Shown in pieces: positions 45,184 through 54,855 of a stretch of DNA of 64,000 bases. The translations under genes and the position numbers were made by a program. Location: contig NZ_PVBN01000003.1 in NCBI RefSeq assembly GCF_002968635.1, forward strand, positions 310,001-374,000. The letters run 5' to 3'. The stretch is from Neorhizobium alkalisoli (lineage in GTDB: Bacteria > Pseudomonadota > Alphaproteobacteria > Rhizobiales > Rhizobiaceae). The notes beneath the pieces were generated by a model, which was given only the letters and a program-made list of their open reading frames with translations, was not told where the DNA came from and made no database searches. Position 1 is the stretch's first letter; each line of letters opens with the position of its first letter.

Positions 45184-47187
45184 ATGTTCGGCAACTCTAC
45201 CCTGACGGAATTCATCTTCGGACGCCTCTCATGGCAGGCCATCCCTTACCACGAGCCCATCCTTGTCGTGACATTCGCGGCGGTTGTTCTGGGCGGGATC
45301 GCCCTGCTGGCGCTGATTACCAGGTACAAGCTCTGGGGCTATCTCTGGACGGAATGGTTCACCAGCGTCGACCACAAGAAAATCGGCGTCATGTATATCG
45401 TTCTCGCGATCATTATGCTGCTGCGCGGCTTCGCCGACGCGATCATGATGCGTATCCAGCAAGCCATCGCCTTCAACGGCAATGAAGGGTACCTCAATCC
45501 GCACCACTACGACCAGATCTTCACGGCTCATGGCGTGATCATGATCTTCTTCGTAGCGATGCCCTTCGTCACCGGCTTCATGAACTACGTGGTGCCGCTG
45601 CAGATCGGCGCGCGCGACGTCTCCTTTCCCTTCCTCAACAACTTTTCCTTCTGGATGACGACAGCCGGAGCCATCATCATCATGATGTCGCTGTTCGTCG
45701 GCGAATTTGCCCGCACCGGCTGGCTTGCCTATCCGCCTCTTTCGGGTGCCGATTACAGCCCTGGTGTCGGGGTCGACTATTATATCTGGGGGTTGCAGGT
45801 GGCAGGTGTCGGTACGACGCTGTCGGGCATCAATCTGATCGCGACGATCGTGAAAATGCGCGCACCCGGCATGACGTTCATGAAGATGCCGGTATTCACC
45901 TGGACCTCGCTTTGCACCAACATTCTGATCGTTGCGACCTTCCCGATCCTTACGGCTACGCTCGCGCTCCTGTCGCTCGACCGCTATGTCGGCACGAACT
46001 TCTTCACCAACGACCTTGGCGGCAATCCGATGATGTATGTGAACCTCATCTGGATCTGGGGCCACCCGGAAGTCTATATCCTGGTGCTGCCGGCTTTCGG
46101 CATCTTCTCGGAAGTCGTCGCCACCTTCAGCGGCAAACGGCTGTTCGGTTATGCCTCGATGGTCTATGCGACCTGCGTGATCATGATCCTGTCCTACATC
46201 GTCTGGCTGCATCATTTCTTCACGATGGGTGCCGGCGCCTCGGTGAACGCCTTCTTCGGCATCACCACGATGATCATATCCATTCCTACCGGCGCGAAAA
46301 TGTTCAACTGGCTCTTCACCATGTATCGCGGCCGTATCCGCTACGAGCTGCCGATGTACTGGACGATAGGCTTCATGGTGACCTTTGTGATCGGCGGCAT
46401 GACCGGGGTCATGCTTGCCATCCCCCCGGCCGACTTCGTGCTGCATAACTCGCTTTTCCTGATCGCCCATTTCCATAACGTCATCATCGGCGGTGTCCTG
46501 TTCGGTCTGATGGCAGGCATCGTCTACTGGTGGCCGAAGGCTTTCGGCTACAAGCTCGATCCGTTCTGGGGCAAGATGAGCTTCTGGTTCTGGCAGATCG
46601 GCTTCTTCGTCGCGTTCATGCCGCTCTACGTACTCGGCCTGATGGGCGTAACCCGTCGCGTCTCTCAGTTCGAAGATCCGTCGCTGCAGATCTGGTTCAT
46701 CATCGCGGCATTCGGAGCTTTCCTGATAGCGATCGGCATTGCGTCCTTCATAATCCAGCTTGTCGTCAGTTTCCTGAAGCGCGACCAGCTACGCGACAAC
46801 TCCGGCGACCCCTGGGATGGTCGCACACTGGAATGGTCGACCTCCTCACCGCCTCCGGACTACAATTTCGCTTTCACCCCAGTCGTGCATGATCATGACA
46901 GCTGGTACGACATGAAGCGCCGCGGCTATGAGCGCCCGCTCGGCGGTTTCAAACAGATCCACATGCCCAGGAATACCGGGACAGGTTTGATCCTGGCCGC
47001 ACTCAGCGTCGCCCTCGCCTTCGGGATGATCTGGTATATGTGGTGGCTGGCGATCCTCTCCTTCGTCGCGATGCTCGCGGTCGCGATCGGCCACACATTC
47101 AACTATAACCGGGATTTCTACATTCCTGCCGAAACCGTAACGACAACAGAGGACGCGCGCTCCGAACTGCTCGCGGAGCGGACCTGA
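45184..47187 (+). CDS. cyoB: Cytochrome o ubiquinol oxidase subunit I
   Basis: 667 residues from the ATG at 45184 ([10 protein letters not shown]), preferred over TTG 45172. Heme-copper oxidase core: [35 protein letters not shown] with a low-spin heme His, [12 protein letters not shown] with the CuB His-Tyr pair, WLHHFFTMG with two CuB His, and HFHNVIIGG with the high-spin and low-spin heme His. Pumps protons while reducing O2 with ubiquinol. Confidence 0.96.
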   Translation: MFGNSTLTEFIFGRLSWQAIPYHEPILVVTFAAVVLGGIALLALITRYKLWGYLWTEWFTSVDHKKIGVMYIVLAIIMLLRGFADAIMMRIQQAIAFNGNEGYLNPHHYDQIFTAHGVIMIFFVAMPFVTGFMNYVVPLQIGARDVSFPFLNNFSFWMTTAGAIIIMMSLFVGEFARTGWLAYPPLSGADYSPGVGVDYYIWGLQVAGVGTTLSGINLIATIVKMRAPGMTFMKMPVFTWTSLCTNILIVATFPILTATLALLSLDRYVGTNFFTNDLGGNPMMYVNLIWIWGHPEVYILVLPAFGIFSEVVATFSGKRLFGYASMVYATCVIMILSYIVWLHHFFTMGAGASVNAFFGITTMIISIPTGAKMFNWLFTMYRGRIRYELPMYWTIGFMVTFVIGGMTGVMLAIPPADFVLHNSLFLIAHFHNVIIGGVLFGLMAGIVYWWPKAFGYKLDPFWGKMSFWFWQIGFFVAFMPLYVLGLMGVTRRVSQFEDPSLQIWFIIAAFGAFLIAIGIASFIIQLVVSFLKRDQLRDNSGDPWDGRTLEWSTSSPPPDYNFAFTPVVHDHDSWYDMKRRGYERPLGGFKQIHMPRNTGTGLILAALSVALAFGMIWYMWWLAILSFVAMLAVAIGHTFNYNRDFYIPAETVTTTEDARSELLAERT

Positions 47188-47188
47188 C

Positions 47189-47812
47189 ATGGCAAGCAAT
47201 ATCCAGGCCCAAGATACGGATAAGCCGGAATTCTACCTGACTGAAGAGCATCATCCAGAAGGCAGCACCATGCTGGGCTTCTGGCTCTATCTGATGAGCG
47301 ACTGCCTCATCTTCGCGACGCTGTTTGCGACCCATGGGGTACTTGGCCGCTCCTATGCCGCCGGCCCCTCGCCCGCCGATCTGTTCAATCTGCCGCTGGT
47401 GGCCGTCAATACGGCCATGCTGTTGTTGTCGTCGATCACCTACGGCTTTGCCATGCTGCAGATGGAGCGCAATGCCAAAACCGAGACGCTGTTCTGGCTC
47501 GGGGTGACCGGCGTGTTCGGCGCGATCTTCCTCGGGCTGGAGCTCTACGAATTCATCCATCTGATTCACGAGGGCGCGGGTCCTACCCGCTCGGCTTTCC
47601 TCTCCTCCTTCTTCACGCTGGTCGGTACCCATGGCCTGCATGTCACCTTCGGCATCATCTGGCTGATCACCTTGATGGTGCAGGTTTCGATGCGGGGATT
47701 GATCCCCGAGAACCGCCGCCGGCTGATGTGCCTTTCAATGTTCTGGCACTTCCTCGACGTCATCTGGATCGGTGTCTTTTCCTTCGTTTACCTCCTGGGA
47801 GTCCTAGGATGA
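47189..47812 (+). CDS. cyoC: Cytochrome o ubiquinol oxidase subunit III
   Basis: 207 residues, five hydrophobic helices: TMLGFWLYLMSDCLIFATLFATHGVL, a helix with LELYEFIHLIHEG, and GTHGLHVTFGIIWL. Starts one base after cyoB. Confidence 0.94.
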   Translation: MASNIQAQDTDKPEFYLTEEHHPEGSTMLGFWLYLMSDCLIFATLFATHGVLGRSYAAGPSPADLFNLPLVAVNTAMLLLSSITYGFAMLQMERNAKTETLFWLGVTGVFGAIFLGLELYEFIHLIHEGAGPTRSAFLSSFFTLVGTHGLHVTFGIIWLITLMVQVSMRGLIPENRRRLMCLSMFWHFLDVIWIGVFSFVYLLGVLG

Positions 47813-48216
47813 TCTCGCACCCGCACGCCCCCGCCCATGAAAGCGCCTCTGCCACCCATCACGGCCACAGCAACGGCCATGAAGCCGGCCACGGCACTCT
47901 TAAGGGCTACCTAATCGGTTTTGTTCTTTCCGTCATCCTGACCGCCATCCCGTTTTGGCTGGTCATGGGCGAGGTCTTCGACAGCAAGCTGGTGACGGCT
48001 TTCTTCGTGATGGGCCTCGGCGTCATCCAGATTGTCGTTCACATGGTTTATTTCCTCCATATGAACCCGCGCTCGGAAGGGGGCTGGACGATCATGGCGC
48101 TGATCTTCACGCTGGTGCTCGTCGGCATCACGCTCGCCGGTTCGCTCTGGGTCATGCATCATCTGAACGCGAACATGATGCCCATGTCGCCTGAAATGAT
48201 GAAGAACATGCCATAA
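47809..48216 (+). CDS. cyoD: Cytochrome o ubiquinol oxidase subunit IV
   Basis: 135 residues from the ATG at 47809, overlapping the cyoC stop (ATGA). His-rich N-terminus (SHPHAPAHESASATHHGHSNGHE), three helices (LIGFVLSVILTAIPFWLV; GVIQIVVHMVYFLHM; MALIFTLVLVGITLAGSLWV) and a Met-rich tail. The His-rich head is longer than usual and might bind copper. Confidence 0.93.
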   Translation: MISHPHAPAHESASATHHGHSNGHEAGHGTLKGYLIGFVLSVILTAIPFWLVMGEVFDSKLVTAFFVMGLGVIQIVVHMVYFLHMNPRSEGGWTIMALIFTLVLVGITLAGSLWVMHHLNANMMPMSPEMMKNMP

Positions 48217-48228
48217 GGGTCCACAACT

Positions 48229-48984
48229 GTGAGCTCGGATGCAGATCACCTGAGGTTCGGCGAGGAAAAATCCTTTCGGTCCCGCCGGTCCCGGGTCATT
48301 TTCGCGACGGCCATGTTGGTCCTTGTCGCGGTCTTCCTCAGTCTCGGCACATGGCAGGTGCAGCGGCTTTTCTGGAAGCTTGACCTGATCGAGCGGGTGG
48401 ACGCCCGACTGCATACCGATCCCGTCCCGCCCCCCGGACCGACCGATTGGGCCGGCATCACTGCGGAAAAGGACGAATACCGTAGGGTCATAGCAATCGG
48501 TGCGTTCCTCCATGACAAGGAAGTCCTGGTCCAGGCGGTGACGGCGCTTGGCGCCGGCTTCTGGGTTGTGACCCCGCTTCAACGGCCGGACGGTACGACG
48601 ATCCTGATCAACCGCGGCTTCGTGCCCGAAGACCGGCGCGATCGGGCGTCACGGACGGATGGAGATGTCCCGGGTGCGGTGGAGATCAGCGGGCTTTTGC
48701 GTATCACCGAGCCCAACGGCGCCTTTTTGCGAACCAATGCACCCCAGAATGACCGCTGGTATTCCCGTGACGTCGCGGCGATCACCGCAGCGAAGGGGCT
48801 CGCAAACGTTGCGCCTTATTTCATCGATGCCCAATCCACCCCCAACGCCGGCGACCTGCCGGTCGGAGGGCTGACTGTCGCCCAGTTCCGCAACAGCCAT
48901 CTCATCTACGCAATCACCTGGTATTTTTTGGCAGCGATGAGCGCTGCTGCGGCCTATGCAGTCCTTCGCAGGCGGATCGGCTGA
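48229..48984 (+). CDS. SURF1-family cytochrome oxidase biogenesis protein
   Basis: 251 residues from GTG 48229, 12 bp after cyoD. N-terminal helix VIFATAMLVLVAVFLSLGTWQVQR with the family motif GTWQ-R, FLHDKEVLVQ, LINRGFVPEDRR and a C-terminal helix LIYAITWYFLAAMSAAAAY. SURF1 helps insert heme a or o into oxidase subunit I; here it belongs to the cyo operon. No cyoE gene is present in the window. Confidence 0.9.
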   Translation: MSSDADHLRFGEEKSFRSRRSRVIFATAMLVLVAVFLSLGTWQVQRLFWKLDLIERVDARLHTDPVPPPGPTDWAGITAEKDEYRRVIAIGAFLHDKEVLVQAVTALGAGFWVVTPLQRPDGTTILINRGFVPEDRRDRASRTDGDVPGAVEISGLLRITEPNGAFLRTNAPQNDRWYSRDVAAITAAKGLANVAPYFIDAQSTPNAGDLPVGGLTVAQFRNSHLIYAITWYFLAAMSAAAAYAVLRRRIG

Positions 48985-49037
48985 GGTGTCCCGCGACCGA
49001 ATTTAAATCGTCCGCCGACCAAGTTTGACTGGTCATG

Positions 49038-49063
49038 GGAACCCTCGCGGGGTACCTATGGTT
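49038..49063 (+). promoter_or_regulatory. Possible EcfG-like promoter of the GH16 gene
   Basis: GGAAC (49038-49042), 17 bp, GGTT (49060-49063): the general-stress consensus with one mismatch. It lies about 85 bp upstream of the GH16 start. Confidence 0.33.
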
Positions 49064-49147
49064 TTGGAGGATCGATGTCCGCTCGGTTGTGCAGACATCT
49101 TTTAGAGGAGGAAACGGGAGGTTTTAGCCAAAACAGGAGAGGCTTTG

Positions 49148-50587
49148 ATGACCAAAACCGTTTTGAACGCCGTCGGTGACACGCTCTATTATAGTGGCAC
49201 TTCAAAGGCGTGGTTTTCCGCCACCGGCTCCGGGCCGACACTATCTGGAACTGCCGGCAATGACTCCATGTGGGGCGACAGTTCGGTCAACGTCACGATG
49301 AGCGGCGGCACAGGCGACGACATCTACTACCTCTATTCCAGCATCAATCGCGCCTATGAAGCCGCGAATGCCGGCGTGGATACCATCGACACCTGGATGA
49401 GCCATACGCTCGCCGCCGGCTTCGAAAACCTCAGGGTGACAGGCGACAAACGCTTCGCTTTCGGAAATAGCGTCGACAACATCATTTCGGGATCTTCAAG
49501 CCGACAGACATTCGACGGCGGTGACGGCAATGACGTGCTCACGGGTGGAGGCGGCGCCGACACCTTCATCTTCGCCAAGGGCAACGGCAGCGACCTGATT
49601 ACCGACTTTGGCGCAGACGATACCATCAGGCTGAACAATTACGGCTTCACGTCCTTCGAACAGCTCAGCAGCCGTTTCATACAGGAAGGCGCGAATTTGC
49701 GTCTTGATCTTGGTGGTGGCGAGAGCCTCGTTTTTGCCGGAACCACTCCCGATGAACTCAACTCCGATCAGTTCGCGCTGAGCCTCGACCGCTCTGGGCT
49801 GACACAGACTTTTTCGGACAATTTCAACTCGCTGTCGCTTCACAACGGCACAACCGGCACCTGGGACGCCAAATTCCCCTGGGCTCCGGACAAGGGCAGC
49901 TCCCTTTCCAGTAATGGCGAACAGCAGTGGTACATCAATCCACTCTATGCGCCCACGGCCTCGGCAAATCCCTTCTCCATCAACAACGGCGTGCTGACGA
50001 TCACTGCGAAGCAGACGCCGGCGGCTATCGAAAGCCTGGTGAACGGGTATGACTACACCTCGGGCTTGCTCAATACACACTCCACCTTCGCCCAAACCTA
50101 CGGCTACTTCGAAATCCGGGCCGACATGCCCAACGATGGCGGCGTCTGGCCGGCCTTCTGGCTGCTTCCGGAAGACGGAGCCTGGCCGCCGGAACTCGAT
50201 GTGGTGGAAATGCGGGGACAGGACCCTAACACCCTCCACGTCTCGGCCCATTCCAACGCGACTGGCAAGCAGACAACCCAGACCTCGGCAGTCAACGTGC
50301 CCAGCACTGACGGCTTCCATACCTACGGGATGTTGTGGGACCAGGACCAGATCGTCTGGTATTTCGACGATGTTGCCATAGCGCATGCCGATACGCCGGC
50401 AGACATGCACGACCCGATGTATATGTTGGTCAATCTGGCCGTGGGCGGAGCCGCGGGAAGCCCATCAAGCGGTCTGGTCAATGGTTCTCAAATGAAGATT
50501 GACTACATTCGCGCGTATTCGCTCGAAGACAATCCGCCTGCTGCTACATCATCGACGGCGGATACGACGAATGACTGGCTGATCTAG
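49148..50587 (+). CDS. Secreted GH16 endo-beta-glucanase with RTX repeats (ExsH-like)
   Basis: 479 residues from the ATG at 49148 (AGGAG upstream). No Sec signal. The N-terminal half carries RTX-type calcium-binding repeats (GTAGNDSMWGD, GGDGNDVLTGGGGADTFIF), as in type I-secreted proteins. From about 220 is a GH16 domain: FSDNFNSLSL, YGYFEIRADMPNDGGVWPAFWLLPEDG and the catalytic ELDVVEMRG (E-x-D-x-x-E). Resembles S. meliloti ExsH, which shortens succinoglycan and leaves via PrsDE. No secretion genes are nearby. Confidence 0.88.
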   Translation: MTKTVLNAVGDTLYYSGTSKAWFSATGSGPTLSGTAGNDSMWGDSSVNVTMSGGTGDDIYYLYSSINRAYEAANAGVDTIDTWMSHTLAAGFENLRVTGDKRFAFGNSVDNIISGSSSRQTFDGGDGNDVLTGGGGADTFIFAKGNGSDLITDFGADDTIRLNNYGFTSFEQLSSRFIQEGANLRLDLGGGESLVFAGTTPDELNSDQFALSLDRSGLTQTFSDNFNSLSLHNGTTGTWDAKFPWAPDKGSSLSSNGEQQWYINPLYAPTASANPFSINNGVLTITAKQTPAAIESLVNGYDYTSGLLNTHSTFAQTYGYFEIRADMPNDGGVWPAFWLLPEDGAWPPELDVVEMRGQDPNTLHVSAHSNATGKQTTQTSAVNVPSTDGFHTYGMLWDQDQIVWYFDDVAIAHADTPADMHDPMYMLVNLAVGGAAGSPSSGLVNGSQMKIDYIRAYSLEDNPPAATSSTADTTNDWLI

Positions 50588-50628
50588 GATCGGCCCCGTT
50601 CCCGACGACCTCGGATGACAGCATCCGA

Positions 50629-50656
50629 AGGGGCAGGATCGAGCCTTCCTGCCCCT
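50629..50656 (+). terminator. Candidate terminator of the GH16 gene
   Basis: aggggcagga / tcctgcccct: 10 perfect base pairs, 8-nt loop, about 40 bp after the stop, directly after a 6-bp hairpin. No T-run, so efficiency is uncertain. Confidence 0.5.
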
Positions 50657-50833
50657 CGATCTAACGGTATTTCATGGCAGCGGGCAGACTGCTGAGTGTG
50701 TCGTTTTGAAACGATGGCTGTGGGTATTCACAAAACGTTGATCATGTTTGCTAACGGTCCTGGAACTATGCCGAGGCGGCGACAATATTGTCCGTGCTGT
50801 AGAGACCCCATTGGTTACCCCGCCTACGGCCGG

Positions 50834-50870
50834 AGGCTTGGCGGCGTATGCGATAGGCGCCGCCGAGCCT
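50834..50870 (-). terminator. Candidate terminator of the third ABC operon
   Basis: aggcttggcggcg / cgccgccgagcct: 13-bp stem with one G-T pair and an 11-nt loop, 12 bp after the fused oxidoreductase stop. No T-run on the minus strand. Confidence 0.48.
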
Positions 50871-50882
50871 CTGTCAAAAGTC

Positions 50883-52892
50883 CTATGAACCATTCTCCAG
50901 CCATCGGACCTGCTCCGGCGAAAGCCGGATATCGAGTGCCGAGAGGCTATCCTCAAGTTCGCCCACGGTTCGCGGCCCGATCAGCGGTATCACAGGGAAG
51001 GGTTGTGCGATGACATAGGCCAATGCCACATGGATCGGGTGGCGACCGAGCTTTTCAGCAAGCTCGATTGCTCGATCTCGGCGGTCGAAATTCCGCTCGG
51101 AATACCAGACGCGTACCAGTTCGTCGTCGTCCCGCTTGTCCCGTCCCGCCCGGTTCGTAAAAAACCCGCGGCCCTGGCTCGACCAGGCAAAGTTCGGGAT
51201 CTGCTTTTCGGTCAACCATGCCTTCCAATCGTCGTCGGACGCAGCGACACATCCCGCCCAGATCGGATCGAGCATCTCTGCGAGCGAAAAATTGTTGGAC
51301 AGGGCGCCCGGGGCCGTCTTTCCGTTCTTGCGGGCATAGGCGATCGCCTCGTCCATGCGCGCTCGATTCCAGTTCGACCCGCCGAAAATGCCGCGGATCC
51401 TGCCCCGCTTCACCTCCGCATCCATCGCATCGACGAACTCGCCGACCGGTATTTCGGGATTGTCCCGGTGCATGAAATAGACGTCGACATAATCGGTCTT
51501 CAGCCTGTCGAGGGATTGATCCAATTGCTTGGCAATCACATCCGGATAGCAAAGCGGTGAATGCCCGCCCTTGCCGATCAGGACGAATTCATCGCGCGGC
51601 ACCTCCCGGCTTGTGTGCCAGTCGCCAAAAATTTTCTCCGTTTTGCCCGCCCCGTAGACGTAGGCGGTATCGAATACATTGCCCCCGGCTTCGTAGAAGG
51701 CATCCATGGTCAATGATGCCGCCGCGAAATTCGGGAAGAATTCAAAGCCGAGGCTGAGCGCCGAGGCCTCCTTCGCCACACCCGGAATCGGTCGCTTCGG
51801 AATACCGCTGCCGAGACGCACCTTGCCGCCGGTTATGTTGGTGGGGCGTCCAACGGCCGTTTCAGCAGCGTATTCCAGGCCGACGGATGCGCGCCATTGG
51901 TCGAGCACGCGCAGATTGCCGAGCGAATCCGCCGCACTCATCCCCGGCGACGCGAACTCCCCTCTCCCCTCACGGATCGCTTCGCCGACCGCATCGACCT
52001 CGAAGGAATAGAGATACCCTTTCTCTTCGAGTTCAATGGTTTCGCGTTCGTCACCCTTGATGATCTCGATCCGTCCGATCCCGCCCTGGCGACCCGAGGC
52101 GAACCAGAAATCCTTCACTTCGATCCGGCCCTTGGAACCGATGATACGGAGCGTATTGTCCTGCTGCGCCATGATCGAGCAGGAGACTTCGGCGACGATA
52201 CCGTTTTCGAACTTGAGGACGGCGGAGGCCCATTCGTCGATGCCGGATTGACCGAGATGTGCGGCACCCGCCACTGTCTTGGGCTCCACGAAATCCTTTC
52301 CCTCGACGGCACCGGCAATAAGCCGGGCCATGGATACCGGATAGCCCCCGACATCCAGAATACCGCCGCCCGCCATATCGCCGTTGAAAAGCCGGTGCTC
52401 GGGCTTGAAGCTTCCCATGTTGAAACCAAAACTCGAGCGGATGATCCTGACATCTCCGATAACTCCGCTTTTGACTAGCTCCACGAGCCGCGCTGTCTGA
52501 GGATGCAGGCGATACATATAGCCTTCACCGACAAAGACCTTGGCCTTCCTTGCTTCGTGGAAGATCACATCAGCGTCGAATGCAGAAAGCGCCATCGGCT
52601 TTTCGACCAGCACATGCTTGCCGGCGCGAACCGACTTGATCGCCCATTCCGCATGTCCGACGTGGGGAACCGCTATATAGACCGCATCAATCTCCGGGTC
52701 GCTGAGCAGCACATCATAGCCGGCGACGATTCTCGCCCCCGGAAAGGCCTCCGAAAGGCCGGGCTTCTCCGGATTGCGGGTGGCAATGGCGGCCAGCCTG
52801 CCGGTCCGCGAATGCGCGATACCTTCAGCGAAAGCCCGTGCGATGGTGCCCGGGCCGATAATACCCCAGCGAACATGGTTCTCTTCAGTCAT
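50883..52892 (-). CDS. Fused Gfo/Idh/MocA oxidoreductase - aldo/keto reductase
   Basis: 669 residues, one uninterrupted frame; AAAGGA before the ATG. Residues 1-345: Gfo/Idh/MocA dehydrogenase with VRWGIIGPGTIARAFAEG, AGKHVLVEKPMALSA and GGGILDVGGYPVSMARL. After a linker (about 345-365), residues 365-669 are an aldo/keto reductase: GGNVFDTAYVYGAG (Asp, Tyr), VLIGKGGHS (Lys), DVYFMHRDN (His) and a C-terminal IPLIGPRTVGELEDSL cofactor motif. Both catalytic centres look complete, so one protein may do successive redox steps on the imported sugar. Last gene of the third CUT1 operon. Confidence 0.9.
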   Translation of the reverse strand: MTEENHVRWGIIGPGTIARAFAEGIAHSRTGRLAAIATRNPEKPGLSEAFPGARIVAGYDVLLSDPEIDAVYIAVPHVGHAEWAIKSVRAGKHVLVEKPMALSAFDADVIFHEARKAKVFVGEGYMYRLHPQTARLVELVKSGVIGDVRIIRSSFGFNMGSFKPEHRLFNGDMAGGGILDVGGYPVSMARLIAGAVEGKDFVEPKTVAGAAHLGQSGIDEWASAVLKFENGIVAEVSCSIMAQQDNTLRIIGSKGRIEVKDFWFASGRQGGIGRIEIIKGDERETIELEEKGYLYSFEVDAVGEAIREGRGEFASPGMSAADSLGNLRVLDQWRASVGLEYAAETAVGRPTNITGGKVRLGSGIPKRPIPGVAKEASALSLGFEFFPNFAAASLTMDAFYEAGGNVFDTAYVYGAGKTEKIFGDWHTSREVPRDEFVLIGKGGHSPLCYPDVIAKQLDQSLDRLKTDYVDVYFMHRDNPEIPVGEFVDAMDAEVKRGRIRGIFGGSNWNRARMDEAIAYARKNGKTAPGALSNNFSLAEMLDPIWAGCVAASDDDWKAWLTEKQIPNFAWSSQGRGFFTNRAGRDKRDDDELVRVWYSERNFDRRDRAIELAEKLGRHPIHVALAYVIAQPFPVIPLIGPRTVGELEDSLSALDIRLSPEQVRWLENGS

Positions 52893-52922
52893 GGATTTTC
52901 CTTTGATATCCTTTGAAATTGC

Positions 52923-54005
52923 TTAGCGAAGGCGATTGCCTTTTTGATCGAAAAGAAAGACGCGCCTGGCCGGCACGCCCACGGTCAGGTGTTGGCCGTC
53001 GCCCCTGTGGCGACTCTCAGGTTGCTCGATGACGACCGTCTCACCGGAAAGGCGTGCGTGGACGTAGCTGGTATTGCCGAGATGCTCCGCCACCTCGACA
53101 GCCACTGTCAGGTCCGCATCACCTTCCCCGGGCAGGATAAAATGTTCAGGCCGAATGCCGAGCGTGACAGATGCACCGGCATTGATCTCGGTCGAAAGCG
53201 AGAATGCGAACCGGACAGTCCGGTCGGATGAGAGTGCCACGACCGCTCCGCCGGGCCCCTTCTCGACCACCTCCGCCTTCAGGAAGTTCATCTTCGGCGA
53301 GCCGACGAAGCCGGCAACAAATTGATTGGCAGGATCGTCGTAGAGATCCAGCGGCGCGCCCACCTGCTCGATGTGACCGGCCCGCAATACGACGATCTTG
53401 TCTGCAAGCGTCATCGCCTCGGTTTGATCGTGCGTGACATAGATCATCGTCGTCCGAAGCTGTTTGTGCAGCTTGGAAATCTCGACACGCATCTGGACGC
53501 GCAGCTCGGCGTCGAGGTTCGAAAGCGGCTCGTCGAAAAGAAAAACCTGCGGTTCGCGAACGATGGCCCGTCCGATCGCGACACGCTGCCGCTGACCTCC
53601 GGAAAGCTGGGCGGGACGCCGATCCATGAGCTCGTTGATCTGCAATATGTTCGCCGCAAGCGCGACGCGGCGGGCGGTATCGTCTTTCGGGTTGCCATTC
53701 ATTTCCAGTCCGAAGGAGAGGTTCCGTCGGACGGTCATGTGCGGGTAGAGCGCATAGGACTGAAAAACCATCGCTATGCCGCGATCGGATGGCTCAGTGT
53801 TGTTGACCACTTTTCCACCGATGCTGATGGTGCCGGCAGAAATATCCTCAAGGCCCGCGATCATGCGCAGGAGGGTCGATTTCCCGCATCCGGACGGTCC
53901 AACGAAAACGGTGAACTCACCGTCGTCGATCTCAAGGTTTGCCCCATGGACCACCTGATAGGCCCCGAAACTTTTGACGACATTTTCGAGTTTGATTTTT
54001 GCCAT
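52923..54005 (-). CDS. CUT1 ABC transporter ATP-binding protein
   Basis: 360 residues from the ATG at 54005 (GGAGGG upstream). Walker A GPSGCGKST, MVFQSYALYPHM, LSGGQRQRVAIGRA, VFLFDEPLSNLDA, YVTHDQTEAMT and TOBE region LGIRPEHFILPG. Lies between the permeases and the fused oxidoreductase. Confidence 0.93.
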   Translation of the reverse strand: MAKIKLENVVKSFGAYQVVHGANLEIDDGEFTVFVGPSGCGKSTLLRMIAGLEDISAGTISIGGKVVNNTEPSDRGIAMVFQSYALYPHMTVRRNLSFGLEMNGNPKDDTARRVALAANILQINELMDRRPAQLSGGQRQRVAIGRAIVREPQVFLFDEPLSNLDAELRVQMRVEISKLHKQLRTTMIYVTHDQTEAMTLADKIVVLRAGHIEQVGAPLDLYDDPANQFVAGFVGSPKMNFLKAEVVEKGPGGAVVALSSDRTVRFAFSLSTEINAGASVTLGIRPEHFILPGEGDADLTVAVEVAEHLGNTSYVHARLSGETVVIEQPESRHRGDGQHLTVGVPARRVFLFDQKGNRLR

Positions 54006-54018
54006 GATCCCTCCCCGG

Positions 54019-54855
54019 CTATTTGACGGCACCGGCCGAGATCCCGGCGATGAAGTGGCGTTGCAAGAAAACGAAGACGACGAGCACGGGCGCGGTAAGC
54101 AGCACCGCGCCGGCCATGATGCCGCCCCAGGAAACTTTCGTGAGGCCGATCAAGGTTCCAAGTGCCACCGGCGCGGTCATCATGTTCGGCCGCGAATTGA
54201 TCAGCAGCGGCCACAGATAATTGTTCCAGGACGCCAGGAACAGGATGATCGCCAGCGCTGCCATGGTCGGGCGCGCCAATGGCAGCGCGATGTGGAGGAA
54301 GATCCGCCATTCCCTGACGCCTTCCACTCTCGCGGCATCGAAGAGCTCACCGGGCATCATCGAAAAAGCCTGGCGCATGAAGAGGACACCGAGGGAGTTG
54401 AACAGCGGCGGCACGATCAGTGCGATCCAGGTATTCGCGAGCTTGAATTCGCGCGCGACCATGATGAACTGCGGGATGACGACCACTGCAAAGGGCAGCG
54501 TAATCGTCCCGAGGATGATCGCGACCACGATGGACCGGCCCGCGAAACGGTAGCGCGCAAGCGCCCAGCCTGCCATGGAAGTCAGCATGACAGACAGGGC
54601 CGTGTAGACGATCGCGACGATAATCGAGATAAACATTGCCCGGACGAAATTCGTGTCCGCCTGAAGGTTCTGAAAGTTGGCTGCAAATTCCGCCGACGGC
54701 CAGAGTACGATCTCCGGACTGAAGATCCCGTGGTCCGGCATGGTGGAGAACACGAACATCATCCAGAGCGGGAAAAGCCACAGGATCGCAAGCGGCGTCA
54801 AAACCGCGTGCAACGCGATCTTCTGGAGCAGCAGCGAGCGGGATTTCGACTTCAT
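54019..54855 (-). CDS. CUT1 ABC transporter permease (MalG/LacG type)
   Basis: 278 residues, six helices. EAA loop FDAARVEGVREWRIFLHIALP near 180. Overlaps the upstream permease by 4 bp. Confidence 0.92.
   Translation of the reverse strand: MKSKSRSLLLQKIALHAVLTPLAILWLFPLWMMFVFSTMPDHGIFSPEIVLWPSAEFAANFQNLQADTNFVRAMFISIIVAIVYTALSVMLTSMAGWALARYRFAGRSIVVAIILGTITLPFAVVVIPQFIMVAREFKLANTWIALIVPPLFNSLGVLFMRQAFSMMPGELFDAARVEGVREWRIFLHIALPLARPTMAALAIILFLASWNNYLWPLLINSRPNMMTAPVALGTLIGLTKVSWGGIMAGAVLLTAPVLVVFVFLQRHFIAGISAGAVK

Larger units (their letters stand above)
50588..50882. other. Convergent intergenic region rich in hairpins
   Basis: Between the GH16 gene (+) and the fused oxidoreductase (-). 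Contains cggatg-acag-catccg (50612-50627), a 10-bp stem (50629-50656) and a 13-bp stem (50834-50870). No gene was recognised. Confidence 0.55.

Noticed and set aside
45229..46476. Minus-strand 415-codon ORF opposite cyoB.
   Set aside because: Antisense of the conserved oxidase subunit I; composition is His/Asp/Arg-rich without any domain.
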